From: Diorhabda sublineata
Lineage: Eukaryota > Arthropoda > Insecta > Coleoptera > Chrysomelidae
DNA: 64,000 nt
Direction of reading: 5' to 3'
Assembly: GCF_026230105.1 (NCBI RefSeq)
Contig: NC_079477.1
Location: 12,963,001-13,027,000 of the forward strand
Each line of letters opens with the position of its first letter. Positions within the stretch are counted from its first letter, which is position 1. Position numbers and translations under genes: made by a program. The notes under the pieces were generated by a model that saw nothing but the letters and a program-made list of their open reading frames with translations, searched no databases and had not been told where the DNA came from. Positions 24,471 to 34,560 of this stretch are shown piece after piece.

Positions 24471-25545
24471 TGATATGAAGTTTGTATGGAATAAATTCAA
24501 TTTTAGCGTTATTATGTTCTATATGAAAAATACCTGAAATAGGTCGATTTTTATTTATAAATTGACAACTTATAGTTTATTAAGCAATTAAATTAAATAT
24601 TCAAAATAACCATCATTCACTTTTTGAAAACAACGATTTTGGAATTCTCGTACAATATTTTGTATGACCTCAGGGGTTATTTTATTAACTTCTTCCGTTA
24701 CCCGTTAACTTTTAAATCAGGAAATATTATCTGGTCTATTGAAATATACTTTAGAAATACAGGTACTTTCGTATCTGTTCTGCTAAACATCAGGAAAAGT
24801 ATGCTGTTGTCATTTAGGTATTTAAAGTTACTAAAAGACGTCCGTATAATATTTGTGCGCGTATTAAATTTGCGAGGCTCGAGGCTCCCATCCAAAGTCC
24901 TAAAAAAGTTTTTTAGAGGGCACAGTTAATAGCAAGATTTTTCTCAATAGGTGTATTAAAAGATGTGGAACGATCGAATGGTCTGCTAGATCCCCCGATT
25001 GGACTCCTCTCGATTACTACTTATGAGATTATTTGAACTTTAACATATATTTTAATAGACCAGACAATATTGCTGATTTAAAAGTTGTACGAGAATTCCG
25101 AAATCGCGTCGGTTATAGTCAAGAAGTAAGTGGTTGCCATTATAAACATTTAATTTAATTGTGAAATACACTGGAAAATACATTCTAAATGTTATGTGAC
25201 ATTATTCTCTCTATTGTACGTTAAGTTTTGTGATAGACATTATCAAAATTTTACATCTTAAAAATTTATTCTTTTAATTATGAATGCACTAAATTTGAAA
25301 TACTTGATATTGCTGTACAAAGGACTAAAATCCCTTTCCAACAAGGTGCCACATGACCCACTTTCTTATTTGAAATTTTCAAAGGTGTGCTTATAATTCA
25401 GAAGGGGTGCTGGAGGGGGGTAATATTTTCATACTGTAAATTGTCAATTTGAAAATAAAAATTGACATATTTCTGATGTTTTCCACATAGTACATAATAA
25501 CGCTAAAATTGAATTTATTAGATACATATGAACCGCATTGTATAG
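24470..25545. mobile_element. Foldback element made of two inverted Tc1/mariner 3' ends
   Basis: Two copies of the same transposase C-terminus face away from each other. On the minus strand, 24,760-24,589 reads VYFNRPDNIS, TPEVIQNIVREFQNRC and DGYFEYLI. On the plus strand, 24,979-25,158 reads WSARSPDWTPLDYYL, IYFNRPDNIADLK, VREFRNRV and a worn YKHLI end. Outside them, about 24,480-24,570 (AATAAATTCAATTTTAGCGTTATTATGT) is repeated inverted at about 25,440-25,530, so non-coding 3' ends are duplicated too. No N-terminal half or first or second catalytic region is present. The structure is therefore an inverted duplication of 3' ends about 1.05 kb long, possibly a precursor type of palindromic MITE. 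Confidence 0.75.
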
Positions 25546-26470
25546 TTTCAATCATATCATAGCACAGTTTGTATAGCAAAGTTCTCGATTCATGATTCAT
25601 ACTGTATTATCTTAATGATCACAATGTTCCAGTTGGACTACCCAAAGCTACAACAAATAGAAATAAGATATCATAAAAGTTAATGGGCCAAGGTATTAAC
25701 CAAAAATTTTGAGCCTCAGTCTATTACAATTTGAATATAATATTTTTATCATCACTCATTTCAAATGGATATAATACTTTTTAACGAGAGACTGCAATGA
25801 AATTTCTATCTACGGTTAGGTTCAATACACAATATTAGAAATAGCGAAAGAAAAAAATGACTCTTCCAAACCTAAGAAATATCTTGAAGCATCTTCAGTC
25901 GCGTGTATGTAGTTGAATTTCGACGGAAACTCATAGTAGAGAGAAACCTACAAATCGAAGATCCGAACAAAAAATATGGCGTTAAAAGAAGAAAAGGAAA
26001 AGCTGAGTAAGTGGAAAAAAGGAAGCCAGAAATGATTTAAGTAGCTCACGTGAATACAATACAAACGTAAATGAAGTTTGGCTTATGAGAGGGTCATTTA
26101 AATATCAACGATATAATACTGAAAATGGTACATGCATCAGTATGGTATTGCGAAAGAATATATTAAGTCGCATAAAATACATGAAATTGTTTAGAACAAA
26201 ATAAAACCTTCGTTCATCTAAAATTCATTGGATATAATATAGGAGTGTCAAATATTCTACAGTGCATAACACAAATGAAAGAACAAAAACACAAAATGGC
26301 ATTTTTAGCAAATCCACCAGTTCACCTATAAGTAAGGGTGAAGTGGAGAATGCACTTCAGGTGAAATGGTGAACTTACCCATATATCACATGCGTAATCA
26401 TATTTCAAACGGTTTTTCTACGGCTAAAGTTGTAACTTATACTTTTTAAGCCAACTGTACTGTTCACAGC
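25546..26470. other. AT-rich gap, nothing recognised
   Basis: No open frame, terminal repeat or RNA gene could be identified between the foldback element and the possible mini-exon at 26.5 kb. Confidence 0.4.
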
Positions 26471-26481
26471 ACCTTACATAC

Positions 26482-26521
26482 CAGCACTCTCATCCTGGTC
26501 GTCATCATCATCGTCTTCCAT
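26482..26521 (-). CDS. Possible acidic first mini-exon (hypothetical)
   Basis: The minus strand has an ATG at 26,521 followed by 13 codons encoding MEDDDDDDQDESA and then a good splice donor, GCTG|GTATGTAAG, with the exon ending at 26,482. The surrounding 150 bases upstream (26,522-26,660) are slightly GC-richer than average. No downstream exon on the minus strand could be found to the left, so a gene is not demonstrated. A chance combination of a GAT-rich microsatellite with a donor-like sequence is equally possible. Confidence 0.22.
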
Positions 26522-26659
26522 GCATATAAATAACTTTTACATAGAGAAAACACTTCATATGCAATGCGTTGCGTATGAAGATTCTCTCGCCGTATCAACC
26601 GTGCCCGAATACATCCTATCTCCCATTTATTACGAGTGATATTATGAATAGCATGGCAA

Positions 26660-28220
26660 AAAATTCGAGATAAACGGTCTAAGAAGACAGAACATAAAGA
26701 AAGATGTCTTATAAAAATTATCGAGCTTCTAAAATTGTTTTCTAATAAATATTTATGGGTTTCAAGAAGAGGCTGATTTTTATAATCTGCAGATCATAAA
26801 TTGTGGATATCCCATATGTGTAATACTTCTATATGGACAGTTTCTATAACTGTCTCGTCTAAGGAGGACATAATGGCATGGTTTTGTGAACGCCTAATGT
26901 GACTAATAATTGCACTAGTCTGTCAGATACCGAAAAATACAGCACAAGAGTACTTTCCATTTGCTTATTTCTTTTATTTGTTTTTGAGATTTTACAATTT
27001 TTCACATAATTTATGTCTTCGTATTACAACACTATTTTTATTGTGAAAATTCCTCGTATTATACGTAAAGTTACACACATTCAGAAAAAGATATATTGCT
27101 TTACCTGATTCAAAGATCCCTTTTTAAAATATAGGGAGTGGTTTGGTTCAAATAATACTCAGATTAGTCCATCCTCTTCGCTTACATCAATATCAAATTA
27201 CGTAGATGTTTCATTTCTGTCAAAGACGTATGTTTACTTAGGCTAAAAATCATTGAGATTACTGCCAATAGTACCAACCATTAATAACTTCAAAATCTAG
27301 TTGGGTGTATTATCTTTTTTCCATTTATTTTAGGGTACGAATTTTAATAAGACAGCACCGGTATTGAATGAAAAGACACCGTATGTTTTGGAAAACGTAA
27401 CTCTGTTTTGTTATTAATGATGTTCTCTAGAAGTTGACATTCAGAAGGAATATTGTTGACGAATGTTCTGGATTTCGTCCAAAGGAATTTTTCTTGAATT
27501 AATTAGTCACATCAACGAACTTCAAATATGTCTGTTAAGCTTGAAGTTAAATAAAGCTTGTCATCTGCAGACCACCGTTAAACTTTTTATAGCGAAACTT
27601 GAAGATTTAGATTTTCTCTTCCGTCTATTGAATTTCGCTATATATGAGATATATATGTTAGGCCAAAGTAATGAATCCAGATATTATATAAAATATCCAG
27701 CCAATATTTATAATGTCTACTCAATTTAGACAAAGTGATAAATGACACAAAATTAATCCTATTTTATACACTTTTATACTTGAAAAAAAGTAATATAACA
27801 AGGTGCAGATAAAGATTATGAAAATTTATCCCAATCTGCCTTATTATATTGTAAAAATTATACTAACCTTGTCATATAGAGTAATGTAAATTTGTAAAGT
27901 AAGTTTAAACCTAACTGTCCATGAAAAATAAAACAGCAGATATTAATACAAGTATTTGGTAACACCTTTTAAAGATTAGATAAAATATTTAAAATCAACT
28001 GACATGATTTATCCACAATAATAATAACTATTTAATCCTACAAGTAAGGCTCTAGTGACCTTTTGAGTTACACTTTGACTTTTTACCTATTAGAAATGCA
28101 TGCTGGAATCATGGGCCATCAAGATGTCAGTCTTTTTTTGCACATTCTCTGATTGTTGAAATCTTTGTTTTGAGGAAAGATATCAACTGTAATAAACGTT
28201 TCTATGCAGATTTCTGATTT
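26660..28220. other. AT-rich sequence, one unassigned ORF
   Basis: An 88-residue plus-strand frame at 27,463-27,729 is Leu/Ile-rich with no recognisable domain. No other structure was recognised. Confidence 0.4.
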
Positions 28221-28229
28221 CTTGCATGA

Positions 28230-29270
28230 AGTGGATTTAGAATGTCCTATAACAGCTATTATGTTTCTATCATCTGCTTTTCCATCATCAGGAATGACCA
28301 CTGCTGTATTAGCAGCAGGATATTTTAGCGAAGATAGAGCTAACATTTTATCTGCTTAGATTGTCGAACTAATTTTCAGATATCTCAAGTTTCTTCTGAT
28401 CGACAGGAATAATCGAAATGCGTTTCTGTCAGCTCATTTAATATTTTATTTTGGGAATCAGTGTTTGAAATTGTAGAATCACTTTGTATTTCTTCCCCGT
28501 GATTCATCACAGTGTCGGTAATATTGGGCTCGGATTCTAACTATTCTTCTATAAACAGTTCAACTAGCGCATCTTTAGGAAGACTATTCAATCCAACCTT
28601 AGCTTTAAAGCCAAAAATTGGATACGAATTATTCCTGTGTGATTTGTTCTGCGTTTCATAAATTGAATAAAATGTTATCCTTCTGACCATTTCGCCGTCT
28701 TGTTAGATTCCAGCTAAGTACAAATCATTTACCCACCGTCTAGGTTGGCTCTTTCAACAGAGTGATTGGGAGTGTCAAAGCTTACCATATACGATTTTTA
28801 TTTCTGGCTAAAGCGCACAGACTTCTTTGACCACTTCAAATTCCCTCCCATTATTACTTTGCAAAACACTAGACAGGCGCTCCGAATGTAGTAAAAATAT
28901 CTAGTAAATGATGCGCTACCTTTTCTTCTCGCTTGCTTTTTAAGGACAGCAGATGCTGTGATCTTGATACATCATGATAAATTCATAGTCACCATCAGCT
29001 TGTGGCTGCATAACTCTTAGATCAGTTTGGCATCTCGTTACTATCAGTTTCGCTATCAGTTTTACAATAAGGCCTTTTTTGGCAAACTTTATTCCTTACA
29101 AGATTCACATACCCTGGGACGAATTCAGTAGTTACATTTTTATATCTTAATTTCAATTCTCTCACTCTAACTCTACCACCATAACCAATACTAATATGAC
29201 ATCAAATCTCCAGGTGTTTTCTCACTAATCTTTCTTCAATCGTTTTAGTTTTATAATTAAAGACAAATAT
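28230..29270 (-). pseudogene. KRBA2-like integrase, degenerate copy
   Basis: Reading leftward on the minus strand, the conceptual protein contains IGYGGR and RYKNVTTEFV (zinc-binding-domain region), then CQTDL-VMQPQADGDY and YQDHS (first integrase Asp kept), HHLLDIFTTFGAPV, NNGREFE where the second catalytic Asp of the DNG motif is Asn, SVERAN with the third acidic residue, a YSIYETQNKSHRN block, FKAKVGLNSLPKDALVELFI, and finally LKYPAANTAVVIPDDGKAD close to the C-terminus. This block order matches the KRAB-A domain-containing protein 2-like integrase family found in multicopy in insects, related to Ginger/gypsy-type integrases. Several stops and frameshifts make it a pseudogene. The terminal repeats of a parent element were not found. 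Confidence 0.7.
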
Positions 29271-29439
29271 TGATCATTTGTAAACAAATGCCTATTTCCT
29301 CTTTTACTTGCAATAAGAACGGTGATTGTTTGAAAGAAACGTTTTGCTGGTAAAGGGAGGAATTTTAAAGAAGTGACTGTCATAGAATAAGAAGAAGGGG
29401 CCATCTTCTACCACGCCATTTTTAAAATTCCCTAATTGC

Positions 29440-29530
29440 ACTTCGAATTGGTACAACAACCACCTTTGTCACCAGATCTGGCCCCTAATTACTTTAGCCC
29501 GCTTGTAACCTTTACGTTTCATATGCTGGA
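29440..29530 (+). mobile_element. Short mariner transposase fragment (third catalytic region)
   Basis: The plus strand encodes QLVQQPPLSPDLAPNYF near 29,449-29,500, matching the mariner third-Asp block (HPPYSPDLAPSDY). Nothing else of the transposase is clear around it. It lies just right of the KRBA2-like copy on the opposite strand. Confidence 0.5.
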
Positions 29531-30435
29531 GAAGTATTCTCATGGGACGAGGATGTTACCACATTTGTAAATTTCTGTTTAAAATATGTTAATATAATGA
29601 TTATGGAACAAAAAGAATTTGTTACGCCAGACACTTTTCAGACAAATCTCGCAATTTCATAACAATCTGGAATTGATAGAATGAAATAAGTACCATTCCA
29701 AAATGAGATCTCATTATTTTATTCTAAAAGTGTTTTTTTATATTCGTTTATAAGTCATTGAAAAAACTTTTCAGACAATCTGGTATATGTTGATATCGCA
29801 AGGTTTAAATTCGTGTTAAAATATTCCAAATCCTTTTGAAAATAAAAAATCTGTGTTTATTAACCGTAAACTCAATTTTCTTGTTCTTCTACACCATCAG
29901 GTAGAAATATGAAATAAATAATTTATGGTCTTCGTAAACGTGCAGCGAAGACCACAACAAGCAATCACTGTTGTTGCATATATACTATTTACAGAAGTCA
30001 AAGGGTTATATTGCATTTCTATAATGATTTATTATCATATTAGTTCCGGCTTTAGATGAATATTGGTCAGAGTTTATTTTTCGAAGAACTTCAATATTTA
30101 ACTGTAATTTATTGTGTTAACTTCAATTCGCCAATATTGACAAGCGACAATTACATTCTGATAAGAAATTGATTCTCTCGTAATATTTGATGAAATAAAG
30201 TGAAATTAAAATAGACATGGTTTTTCGTTATCACATACCTAGTAAGATTATTATTGAATTGTTTTCTTTAGTTATTTACTACCAGAAGATTGGAGTAAGT
30301 TTGAGAAAATTACGTTAAATACTTTCTTCACCATATCATCAAAAATCGAATTTTTCAAGATAATTCAGCGCAGAAATTTGAGAAATATTATTTTATACAA
30401 GTGGATCATTTAAATTGTTTTCGATTGCGTATGTG
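29531..30435. other. AT-rich gap, nothing recognised
   Basis: No coding or structural feature recognised between the mariner fragment and the next terminal inverted repeat. Confidence 0.4.
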
Positions 30436-31780
30436 GGTGTGGGGACAAAAAATCCATACAAAGTGTTTGTTTTAATTTAATTAATTGCAAATAACTCCTT
30501 AATATAATGGGTACTATACTATAATCACACATTTTATATAACTGAATCAGCATCCAGTAGGTTCGCTTTTCTAATTTTCTCTTTTTAAATGTTGCATTAA
30601 AGTATGAAACATTAGTTTTGGCGTTAGCCGAAGTTTGCTCAAAATTTTTAATTCTTCATGTGTAGTTGCTTCCCTAACTTTATATTACACGTCTTGTTTC
30701 AAACTTAGTGAAAAACGTACAATTGGCCTCTGTTGAGACACATTAGAAACATTCCTAGACTTCTAAATAAAGGGAATATTCAATTCTCCGAAAGCTCCCA
30801 CAACGTCCTTTGGTTAATGAGCTGTTACCATATCTGGTCAAGACATAAAATTTCCTTCGGGATGCTCTATTTTATAAACAGAAGTACCTGGCACAAGAAA
30901 AAAATGAAATATCTTCAATTTTTCAAGTTCGATACCGTTTTTATAATTAGGAATGTGAAGCTCCTCAAAATAGTCATTAACTGCCGACATTACCTCTTCA
31001 TTATTGAAAAATCTTTGACCAGCAAACCATTTTTTCTTGTCTGTGAACAGAAAATAACCCTACGGGACTAAACCTGGCGTATAGGGTGCATAATGTTGTA
31101 ATTAAAACTTTAATTCATTAATTTTGGCCATTGCAATAACGTATGTGTGAGATGGTGCATTGTCTTGATGAAACAACACTTTCTTCTTAGCCAAATGTGA
31201 ACGCTTTTGCATGATTTCTTCGCTCAAACATTGCAAAAGTTCGTTTCAGTTAGTTTTATTTTTTTCTTGGTTATAGTCAATGAAAATTATACATCCAAGG
31301 AAACCGATGACCTTGACTGCAGATGACTTTGCCTTCTTTGGAGCCAGTTTCTATTTTGGTTCAATTTGTTGCTTCTCAGAATATGTGTGCCGATTTTCTT
31401 GAGTTTTCTTCTGTTTCATTAGAATGGTTTTACATACTTCTAATCGATTTTGAATTTTCTGCGAAATTTTAGCAAACTGACTCCAAGTTATCCGTGTGCT
31501 GTTCCAACCAAAAGCTTCTCTCTTCTTTTTTGACATTTTCATCTGCATTTCTGCCTGGTTTTAACTTTTATTCAATTGAAATATCTATATCAACAGGCTG
31601 GCTGATATCGTGAATTGTTGGTCTGTTTATTTCAATTCTTATAACGTGATAAACCGTAGAAGTTTTCTTCATTTATTAAAGTTATAAAAGTTTATAAAAC
31701 GTAATTATTTTACATTTTTAGTCAACGTTTACGTCACTTGCTAAGCTATCTGAAAATGTACGGATAAATCGTCCTCACAT
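30436..31780 (-). mobile_element. DNA transposon with GGTGTGGGG ends, copy 1, containing a nested mariner fragment
   Basis: The left end GGTGTGGGGACAAAAAATCC at 30,436 is matched by an inverted worn counterpart (TACGGATAAATCGTCCTCACAT) ending near 31,780. The left part on the minus strand corresponds to the transposase C-terminus that is better preserved in copy 2 at 37,982-39,037, and the right part (about 31,371-31,560, with MSKKKREAFGW) corresponds to copy 2 as well. Between them lies unrelated mariner sequence that copy 2 lacks, which explains the extra length (1.35 against 1.06 kb). The outer family appears to be Tc1/mariner-superfamily by its C-terminal motif. Confidence 0.65.
30890..31365 (-). 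mobile_element. Mariner (DD34D) fragment nested in the GGTGTGGGG element
   Basis: Minus-strand translation gives LAPKKAKSSAVKVIGFLG and IIFIDYNQ (blocks after the first Asp), LLQCLSEEIMQKRSHLAKKK, then VLFHQDNAPSHTY with the second catalytic Asp, HYAPYTPGLVP at the third-Asp block (family form HPPYSPDLAPSD; the Asp reads Gly-Leu here), and WFAGQRFFNNEEVMSAVNDY with FEELHIPNYKNGI near the C-terminus. These are textbook mariner motifs, with stops in between. The N-terminal DNA-binding domain and the final C-terminal block are missing. Confidence 0.8.
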
Positions 31781-31854
31781 TTCTACGAAAGAATATCTCT
31801 AGATCTCAATTATGTTGATACAAGCATAGTTAACTCAAACTAATAGGTCACATA

Positions 31855-33650
31855 CAGTGCGGTCGTAAAGTATGGAATAAATTCAATAATTTCTAATCCA
31901 AGAGATATTTTCAAAAACCCTCGGACACGTCAATTTTATTTTTCGACGAGGATTTTTTTGAAGAAAAAATTAATATACAGGGTGTTCTCAAAAAAGCTGG
32001 GCAGGTAGCAACTTTGTTTTTTTAAATAGACAACCCCAATTTTTTTTTACATTTTCGGATTCCTTGTAAAAGTCTAAGCATTTTTCATGTAACACTTCCT
32101 ATACCTATCTTTAACCGTTTTGAAATTAGAGCGTGTTAAAAAAAATTCGCTTCGATATTACATTTATGTCAAAGTAGGCCATGAGCAGCTGCAAACAATA
32201 GAAAAATTTATACGAAATTAATAGAATCCACGGGTTTTCAGGTAACATTTTTTTAAAATTACGATTTTTACACGACATTTTAACTCTAATACCTAGTTTA
32301 CATAATTTGATTTTAACAAATGTTGAAAATTTCTTCCATTTGTTAACTGGCAATAAACTAACCGATTAATAAATTCATTCTGGACACTATTAATGACTTG
32401 TGGTTTGATACGTCGCATTTCTTAAGTAATACGATTTTTTAATTCTTTCATATCTGCAGGCTTTGTTTTAAAAACTTTTCATTTTATGTAACCCCACAGA
32501 AAAAAGTCTAAAGGGGTTAAGTCCGGGGACCTTGGAGCCCATTCGATCGCCCCACTTCTTCCAATCTACCTATTCGGCAAAATTTGATCTAAATATGCGC
32601 GAACTTGTGCATGGTAATGTGGCGGGGCGCCATCCTGTTTGGAACCAAATGTTTACATTAGGTAAATCCTCTCCCGGATATAACGTTGCTAGGGCTGGTA
32701 GAACATCGTTATGTAAAAGCTGCAAATACCTTTCACCAGTTAAACTTTCTTCAATGAAAAAGGGCTCTACAATACTGTTTCCTACAATACCCGCCCATAC
32801 GTTAATTTTTTCGCTATACTGAGTATGGCCTTCGCGCATCCAATGCGTATTTACGTCCGCCCAATAACGGTAGTTTTGCGTTATTTAATTCTGAGTCCAG
32901 TTCTCTAGTTGTAACATGAGGCCGTTATTGGACAATTAATAAAACATCCAATTGTGTTTATTCTGAGACAGATGGTCTACCAGAATTTGGAGCATCTCCT
33001 ACATGACCAATTTCTCGAAATTTTTTTTCAATCTTACTTACTGTTGATTGCGAAATTGGAGTCCGATCGGGATATTTTTGGTTAAATAACTCGCATACTT
33101 CCTGTTGCGTTCTGATTCTATTCCCATAGCCAATCATGATTAAAACTTCTATCCTTTGCGTCTCAGTAAGCCGCATCTTGATAATAAAATTAATTATAAA
33201 AATGTTTTTCAAAAAGAAAAAACTATTGCGACCATGCAAAAAGATACTTTGATAGATATTTAGAAATCGAAAAACACTTTAGGCAATATCGAATTGAAAG
33301 CAAAATGAAATAAAGTGCTGTTTTGTGTCAAAAAGTCATAGCCTACTTATAATTTAATAGTAAATTGTTCATTCCTCTAATTTCAAAACGGTTAAAGATA
33401 GGTATAGGAAGTGTTACATGAAAAATGCTTAGAATTTTACAAGGAATCCGAAAATGTAAAAAAAATTGGGGGTGTCTATTTAAAAAAACAAAGTTGCTAC
33501 CTGCCCAGCTTTTTTGAGAACACCCTGAATATTAATTTTTTCTTCAAAAAAATCCTCGTCGAAAAATAAAATTGAAGTGTCCGAGGGTTTTTGAAAATAT
33601 CTTTTGGATTAGAAATTATTGAATTTATTCCATACTTTACGACCGCACTG
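31855..33650 (-). mobile_element. Tc1/mariner (IS630-type) element with about 275-bp terminal inverted repeats
   Basis: Both ends are sharp: CAGTGCGGTCGTAAAGTATGG at 31,855 and its inverted copy CCATACTTTACGACCGCACTG ending at 33,650, flanked by TA on both sides (target duplication). Inverted repeats run about 277 bases (31,855-32,131 against 33,375-33,650) and are highly similar, so this is one of the younger insertions in the window. At 1.8 kb it is near full length, with a minus-strand transposase in between that has been broken. The inverted repeats also contain internal CAGGGTGTTCTC near 31,979. Confidence 0.9.
32126..33176 (-). pseudogene. Transposase pseudogene of the 31.9-33.7 kb element
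   Basis: Translation starts at the ATG at 33,176 (MRLTETQRIEVLIMIGYGNR), giving an N-terminal helix-turn-helix with QQEVCELFNQKYPD, ISQSTVSKIEKKF and the NSGRP linker. The frame then breaks. Downstream, 32,839-32,570 encodes MREGHTQYSEKINVWAGIVG, GPFFIE-type sequence (EPFFIEESLTGERYLQLL), LPNVNIWF and then a frameshift exactly within the second-Asp block (family form FQQDGAPPH). The C-terminal part towards 32,330 is worn. The first-Asp region is lost between the two frames. Inactive by several lesions, but family identity is clear. Confidence 0.8.
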
Positions 33651-33829
33651 TAGAATGAAGGGAAACATAGTAACTAGAGCTATTTGACTTTTGAAAACTA
33701 TGAAAATTACAACAAACAGAAAGTAGCATAACCATAAAATAGCATACATGGTAGTCGAAGCTAAGAAAACATACAGATCTCGGCTATCAATTGGAAATTG
33801 GCAGCAAAGAAAACCAGAATCAAATTTTT

Positions 33830-34560
33830 AAGAAAGGGTGACAAATAGCTACGAAATGGAAAAACAGCTGGGAGGGAGACACCAAAATAATCAACATTGC
33901 TTGAAATACGACAAAGATACCAAAAGACTTGAAAATAGCATTAATAATACTGGAGATATCAAAACATGTAACAATTTCAGAGTAATAATATTCTTTTGTA
34001 CATAGATGAAAGTGTATGAAAAAATTTCAGACAACAAATGAACACAAAGCGGATTCCTCAAAGGCAAAAATATACATTTCATAGATAAAGCTTCCCGTCC
34101 GTATTATTTGCATTTATTAATATAAATGCTTTTGACGACAAACAAATATGGGGAAGTTTGGTAAGAGCAGAAATAGATGTCAACTGACTTAATGAAATAT
34201 CATCCTGAGCCTATATAAAAGAAATATCAAACTCGTGAACACAGTAAAAACTTAATATTTGAGGCTTTTCCAGCCAGAGAAGGAGTAAGACTATGTGCTG
34301 GCTTGAGTCTATTGCCCATATTATGGTTAATATGATAAATATATGTTCAACCAAATCAAAGAAGGTGTGCTATGTAAATAAGTATTGAACTGGTGAGCAT
34401 ATTTAAATATTCCGATACATTGGTACAGAAATAGAAAAAAACATACATTGACAAATCTTTGATTAGTGTATATATTACAAGCTGGAGAAATAAAATATAT
34501 CATGTATATGAGAGGTTAACAAATGTCCAAATAGAACAATATTCTATTATATCATAGAAT
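33830..34560 (+). mobile_element. Non-LTR retrotransposon reverse transcriptase fragment
   Basis: The plus strand, across frames, reads a KKGD block near 33,834, then NEHKADSSKAKIYI-type sequence corresponding to QCGFRKGRS, a segment with AFD-type residues and IWGSLVRAEIDVNLMKYHPE near 34,120-34,210 (family form LW-AL---GVD--L---I--LY), and AFPAREGVRLCAGLSLLPIL near 34,260-34,320 (family form VREGVRQGCVLSPLLF). These are the central reverse transcriptase motifs of RTE/CR1-like elements. The catalytic YADD box was not recognised downstream. Stops and frameshifts throughout. Confidence 0.6.

Noticed and set aside
30733..31071. 112-residue plus-strand frame
   Set aside because: Antisense to transposase remnants on the minus strand in the same interval.
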